Shown: positions 60,538-64,000 of the stretch, one piece after another
Numbering within the stretch: the stretch's first letter is position 1
How the letters are laid out: the number at the start of each line of letters is the position of its first letter
Assembly: GCA_032251515.1 (NCBI GenBank)
Contig: JAVVDU010000007.1
Coordinates: forward strand, 1 to 64,000
Length of the DNA: 64,000 nt
DNA from: Carthagonibacter sp032251515
GTDB lineage: Bacteria > Gemmatimonadota > Gemmatimonadetes > Palauibacterales > Palauibacteraceae
Reading direction: 5' to 3'
The notes under the pieces: model-generated
Database searches by the model: none
What the model was told of the DNA's origin: nothing
The model's input: only the letters and a program-made list of their open reading frames with translations
Made by a program: the position numbers and the translations under genes

Positions 60538-62355
60538 ATGGGTGGAAAGGACGCCTACCTGCCGATCGGATCCTACGGGCTGATCGGCGACCTGCACACC
60601 GTCGCCCTCGTGGGGACGGACGGCTCCATCGACTTCTTCTGCTACCCGCGCTTCGACTCGCCGAGCGTCTTCGCGGCGCTGCTCGACCGCCGGCGCGGCG
60701 GGTTTTTCCGGATCGCCCCCGAACTGGGCGACGCGGCGCGGAAGCAGTTCTACCTGCCCGACACGAACATCCTCCTCACCCGTTTCCTGCACGAGGACGG
60801 CGTGGCGGAGATCCTGGACTTCATGCCGGTCGCGGAGGCGGGGCCGGCGCACCGGCTGATCCGGCAGCTCCGGGTGGTGCGGGGCGAAATCCGCTTCCGG
60901 GTGGTCTGCGCGCCGCGCTTCGACTACGGGCGGGCGGACCACGACGTGGAGCGGGCGGACGGCCACCTGCGCTTCCGGTCGCGGGGCGACGACGGGACCT
61001 CGCTGCGCCTCTTCCACTCGGTGCCGCTCGAGGTGCGGGACGGCGACGCGGTGGCCGAGTTCACGCTCCAGGCCGGCGAGACGGCGGACTTCGCGCTCAT
61101 CGACGGCGAAGCCCCGGACGCGGAGCTTCCCTCCAGCTGCGACGACGCCTACGTCGCGCGTGCCTTCGAGGAGACGCGGGACTACTGGCGGTCGTGGATC
61201 TCGCGGTGCCGCTACGACGGACGCTGGGGCGAGGTCGTGCGACGCTCGGCGCTCGCACTGAAGCTCCTCGCCTCGCACCGGCACGGGTCGTTCGTCGCCG
61301 CGCCCACCTTCGGCCTCCCGGAGCGGATCGGCGGCGAGCGCAACTGGGACTACCGCTTCACCTGGATCCGCGACGCGGCGTTCACCCTGTACGGGCTCAT
61401 GCGGCTCGGCTACACGGAGGAGGCGGGCGCGTTCATGAAGTGGATCGCGGAGCGCTGCGCGGGAGACTGCGACCCGCCGCTGCAGATCCTGTACGGAATC
61501 GACGGCGCGCACGAAACGCCGGAGATCGAGCTCGCGCACCTCGAGGGATACGAGGGGTCGTCGCCCGTGCGGATCGGTAACGGGGCGGCGGGCCAGCTTC
61601 AGCTCGACATCTACGGCGAGCTGATGGACAGCGTCTACCTGTACAACAAGTACGGCGAGCCGATCTCGTACGACTTCTGGAAGAAGCTGACCCCGATCGT
61701 GGACTGGGTGTGCGAGAACTGGCGCCGCGAGGACTTCGGGATCTGGGAAGTCCGGGACGGCGCGCGGGAGTTCACCTACTCGAAGCTGATGTGCTGGGTG
61801 GCGGTGGACCGGGGCCTGCGCCTCGCCTCGAAGCGCAGCTTCCCCGCGCCCCGCGACCGGTGGCTCGCGGTGCGGGACGAGATCTACCGCGACCTGTTCG
61901 AGCACTTCTGGGACCCGGAGGCAGGGGCGTTCGTCCAGTCGCGCGGCAGCCCGAACCTGGACGCCTCGGTGCTCCTCATGCCGCTCGTGAAGTTCATCGG
62001 TCCGACCGACCCGCGCTGGCTCTCGACGCTGAAGGCGATCGAGAAGGAGCTCGTCTCCGATTCGCTCGTGTACCGCTACTGCACGCCGGACGGACTGCCC
62101 GAGGGGGAGGGTACGTTCAGCATGTGCACGTTCTGGTACGCGGAGTGCCTGGCCCGCGCCGGGCGGGTGGAGGAGGCGCGGCTCGTGTTCGAGAAAATGC
62201 TCGGCTACGCGAACCACGTGGGCCTGTACGCCGAGGAAATCGGTCCGCGGGCCGAGCAGCTGGGCAACTTCCCGCAGGCGTTCACGCACCTCGGGCTGAT
62301 CAGCGCGGCCTGGAACCTCGACCGGGCGCTGGACGAAAAGGGGGCCCGGGCGTAA
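60538..62355 (+). CDS. Glycoside hydrolase family 15 (glucoamylase/trehalase type)
   Basis: 605 aa, no signal peptide, so cytoplasmic. N-terminal beta-sandwich (IGSYGLIGDLHTVALVG) and an (alpha/alpha)6 barrel: ERNWDYRFTWIRDAAF, GIWEVRDG with the general-acid Glu, and LYAEEIGP with the base Glu; ends with NFPQAFTHLGLI. Bacterial members act on trehalose or maltodextrin; mycobacterial trehalase belongs here. Substrate is open. Monocistronic, followed by a strong hairpin. Confidence 0.93.
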   Translation: MGGKDAYLPIGSYGLIGDLHTVALVGTDGSIDFFCYPRFDSPSVFAALLDRRRGGFFRIAPELGDAARKQFYLPDTNILLTRFLHEDGVAEILDFMPVAEAGPAHRLIRQLRVVRGEIRFRVVCAPRFDYGRADHDVERADGHLRFRSRGDDGTSLRLFHSVPLEVRDGDAVAEFTLQAGETADFALIDGEAPDAELPSSCDDAYVARAFEETRDYWRSWISRCRYDGRWGEVVRRSALALKLLASHRHGSFVAAPTFGLPERIGGERNWDYRFTWIRDAAFTLYGLMRLGYTEEAGAFMKWIAERCAGDCDPPLQILYGIDGAHETPEIELAHLEGYEGSSPVRIGNGAAGQLQLDIYGELMDSVYLYNKYGEPISYDFWKKLTPIVDWVCENWRREDFGIWEVRDGAREFTYSKLMCWVAVDRGLRLASKRSFPAPRDRWLAVRDEIYRDLFEHFWDPEAGAFVQSRGSPNLDASVLLMPLVKFIGPTDPRWLSTLKAIEKELVSDSLVYRYCTPDGLPEGEGTFSMCTFWYAECLARAGRVEEARLVFEKMLGYANHVGLYAEEIGPRAEQLGNFPQAFTHLGLISAAWNLDRALDEKGARA

Positions 62356-62373
62356 CGCCGCGCGGCGGACCGC

Positions 62374-62398
62374 CGGCGGGCGGGATCGCCGCCCGCCG
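62374..62398. terminator. 10-bp GC hairpin between GH15 and DinB genes
   Basis: CGGCGGGCGG (62374-62383), loop GATCG, and exact complement 62389-62398, 18 bp after the GH15 stop and 29 bp before the DinB stop. No T tract; possibly bidirectional. Confidence 0.55.
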
Positions 62399-62427
62399 CG
62401 GGGACCGTGCCCGGACCCCGGCCTGCA

Positions 62428-62961
62428 CTACGCCTGCGCGGTCTCGGCGCCCGGGGCCGCTTCTTCGTCGGCCGACGGCCCGTACAGCGCGGGCACCGGA
62501 GCGTCGTTCAGCCGCAGGTACACGGTGAGCTGGCCGCGGTGATGGACGAGGTGGTTCAGCACGAAGCCGCGGATCACCGCCGCGCGCGGCATGGAGAAGA
62601 TCGTCTCATCGGCGGCCAGGAGCGTCCAGTTCACGAGGAGCGCCGCGTCGGACGCCCCGGCCAGCGCCTCCCGCGCCGCCGCCACGTGGCGATCGAAGGC
62701 GGCGACGGCCTCCGCCACGGAGGCCACCGGCTCCGCCCGCCACGGCTCGCCGTCCACGGGCGCCATGTCCAGTTCCGTGCGGGAGATCGTCTCGACGATC
62801 CAGCCGGGCAGGTTCGCGAGATGGGTGACGAGGCTCCGCATCGACATGGACTTCGGGTGCGGCGTCCAGTCGAGCGCGGCGTCCGGAACGCGCTCCAGCG
62901 CCCGGCGCGTGCCGGCCATCTCGTGGTCGAACTCGGGCAGCAGCGCGGCGGCGATCGACAT
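62428..62961 (-). CDS. DinB-family metal-binding four-helix protein
   Basis: 177 aa from ATG 62961. The three-His pattern of the family: SLVTHLANLPGW, and HLVHHRGQLTVYLR near the C-terminus. DinB/YfiT proteins are putative metal-dependent thiol transferases or hydrolases, often stress-induced. No operon partners. Confidence 0.9.
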   Translation of the reverse strand: MSIAAALLPEFDHEMAGTRRALERVPDAALDWTPHPKSMSMRSLVTHLANLPGWIVETISRTELDMAPVDGEPWRAEPVASVAEAVAAFDRHVAAAREALAGASDAALLVNWTLLAADETIFSMPRAAVIRGFVLNHLVHHRGQLTVYLRLNDAPVPALYGPSADEEAAPGAETAQA

Positions 62962-63181
62962 CGGAGTCCTCCGGGAAGACGGGTTGTAACTTGGCGGAAT
63001 CGACGGAATTACCCGTCCACGCCGCCGGAGTTCTCGCCGGGGGAGGGACGGAACGACGAGGACACGGGGCGCGCTTCGGCTGGCCGGCGCTGCCGTTCGC
63101 GGACATCTTCGCCGGGAGACGTCGCGGGACGACCGGGCCGGGACACCACCCCGCCCCGCTCCCGCACCCGAGGAGGACACG

Positions 63182-63592
63182 ATGGCGAAGAACCGGTCGG
63201 TCCTGAGCTTCCGGGCCAACGGCCGCGAGGTCCAGGCGGACCTGCACGGCTACGCCACGGAGACGGCGCTCCGGTTCGCGGAGGAGGTGGTCGAGGCCGC
63301 CTGGGAGCGCGGCGCCGCGCGGGTCGCGCTGGTCCACGGGGCGAAGCACGTGGCGAGCCCGGCGGCGTCGGACGCGACGGGCCAGGGAGCGACGAAGTGG
63401 GCCCTGCGCCGGGCCCTGTCCCGGGGCGCGTTCAACCGCTGGGCGGAGCCGCCGAAGTCGAGCGCTCACGCGCGCGGCGGCGTCTCCGATCGGCTGGTGG
63501 TCGCCCTGAAGCCCAACCCCCGTCCCGACCCCGGGGCGCCGCTCCCCGACCCGCCGCCCCACGAGTACGACCGGACCCGGCGGCGGGCCTGA
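63182..63592 (+). CDS. Small Smr-domain-like protein
   Basis: 136 aa. QADLHGYATETALRFAEEVV matches the LDLHG start of Smr domains; ALVHGAKH replaces the HGxG loop, and LRRALSRGAF stands for the following helix. A Pro-rich tail follows. Stand-alone Smr domains can nick DNA or cleave RNA; the changed loop makes activity uncertain. Confidence 0.6.
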   Translation: MAKNRSVLSFRANGREVQADLHGYATETALRFAEEVVEAAWERGAARVALVHGAKHVASPAASDATGQGATKWALRRALSRGAFNRWAEPPKSSAHARGGVSDRLVVALKPNPRPDPGAPLPDPPPHEYDRTRRRA

Positions 63593-63624
63593 GACGCGGC
63601 CCTTCCCCGGTAAGCCCGCCCGTC

Positions 63625-63668
63625 GTCAGCGCGTGCGACGGGTCCGGTCAGCGCGTGCGACGGGCCCG
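63625..63668. repeat. 22-bp tandem duplication at the permease stop codon
   Basis: GTCAGCGCGTGCGACGGG plus four bases occurs at 63625-63646 and 63647-63668 with one mismatch. It duplicates the last codons and stop of the permease. Confidence 0.7.
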
Positions 63669-64000
63669 CGCGACGGCCCGACCCGCGAGGCCGGCGACCA
63701 GCAGGCCGGTGCCGGCCAGCCAGAAGCGCGGCTCGACGAACCAGGCGAGGCCGAGGCATCCCGCGAGGCCGGCGGCCGCTATGGCGCGGGGATACAGCCG
63801 CTGCACGGCGGGGAGCCGGAGCGCGGCGAGGTTCGTGATCGCGTAGTAGACGAGCACCGTGAAGGCGCTGAACGACCACGTGGCGCGGACGTCGCCGGCC
63901 AGCGCGAGCAGGGCGATCACGGCCCCCACGGCCAGCACGGCGGCCCGCGGCGAGCCCGTCGCCGGGACGATCCGGGCGAGGCCGCGGGGGGCGTCGCCGC
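63648..64000 (-). CDS. APC-superfamily amino-acid permease (partial)
   Basis: The 3' end of a gene entering from the right edge; the last 117 codons are seen. VPATGSPRAAVL followed by a membrane segment, then VLVYYAITNLAALRLP and two more segments, is typical of the C-terminal third of APC transporters. The GTG at 63938 is internal. Confidence 0.75.
   Translation of the reverse strand, partial: GDAPRGLARIVPATGSPRAAVLAVGAVIALLALAGDVRATWSFSAFTVLVYYAITNLAALRLPAVQRLYPRAIAAAGLAGCLGLAWFVEPRFWLAGTGLLVAGLAGRAVARARRTR

Noticed and set aside
1..64000. tRNA, rRNA, CRISPR arrays, IS elements, prophage
   Set aside because: Scanned by eye for T-loop motifs, regularly spaced repeats, transposase or phage proteins; none seen.

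Overview
This 64 kb window is GC-rich (about 70 percent in most hand-counted rows) and densely coded. It has no rRNA, tRNA, CRISPR array, IS element or prophage that I can see. Codon use, many GTG/TTG starts, 4-8 nt start/stop overlaps, and a repertoire of secreted M1, M14, M20 and M23 peptidases, Tat amidase, TPR lipoprotein, bactofilin and ECF sigma factors fit a free-living Gram-negative-type bacterium such as Gemmatimonadota. That lineage call is inference. A run of 100 Ns at 35097-35196 shows it is a scaffold, probably from a metagenome.

Left end (1-8.3 kb): a signalling region. It has a degenerate [FeFe]-hydrogenase-like protein fused to GGDEF, a small coupled partner, a membrane HD-GYP phosphodiesterase with a structured leader, and a large SARP/ATPase/TPR regulator with tandem 11-bp repeats at its promoter. 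From about 1.9 to 4.7 kb base composition falls to about 52-63 percent GC, and the break lies inside the SARP gene.

8.3-16.9 kb (minus strand): a tightly overlapped seven-gene set, ECF sigma factor, anti-sigma factor, double-PDZ protein, LuxE-like acyl-protein synthetase, LuxC-like acyl-CoA reductase, M1 aminopeptidase and M20 dipeptidase. 17-21.3 kb (minus): serine palmitoyltransferase, a GNAT-type acyltransferase, an NAD-dependent reductase/epimerase and an Aur1-type PAP2 protein, which I read as a bacterial sphingolipid operon.

21.5-37 kb: metabolism and envelope. It holds an M23 lipoprotein, patatin phospholipase, an aconitase-family enzyme with the swivel domain at the N-terminus, YgfZ, a 2-oxoacid dehydrogenase E1alpha/E1beta/E2 operon, an M14 peptidase, a HAD phosphatase interrupted only by the assembly gap, and DUF1015. 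An AbrB/PIN pair and a CaCA exchanger follow.

39-52.7 kb: the chromosome-origin cluster, bactofilin, M23 peptidase, parB, parA, a perfect parS, mnmG, acylphosphatase, an Fpg-like protein, mnmE, yidC, yidD, rnpA and rpmH, divergent from dnaA and dnaN. DnaA-box-like repeats lie at the dnaA/dnaN junction. Neither rsmG, recF nor gyrB is in the usual place. 52.8-64 kb: Tat amidase, an ATP-grasp/DsbD-N/TlpA cluster, TPR lipoprotein, rhomboid, GH15 glycosidase, DinB, an Smr-like protein and the end of an APC permease.
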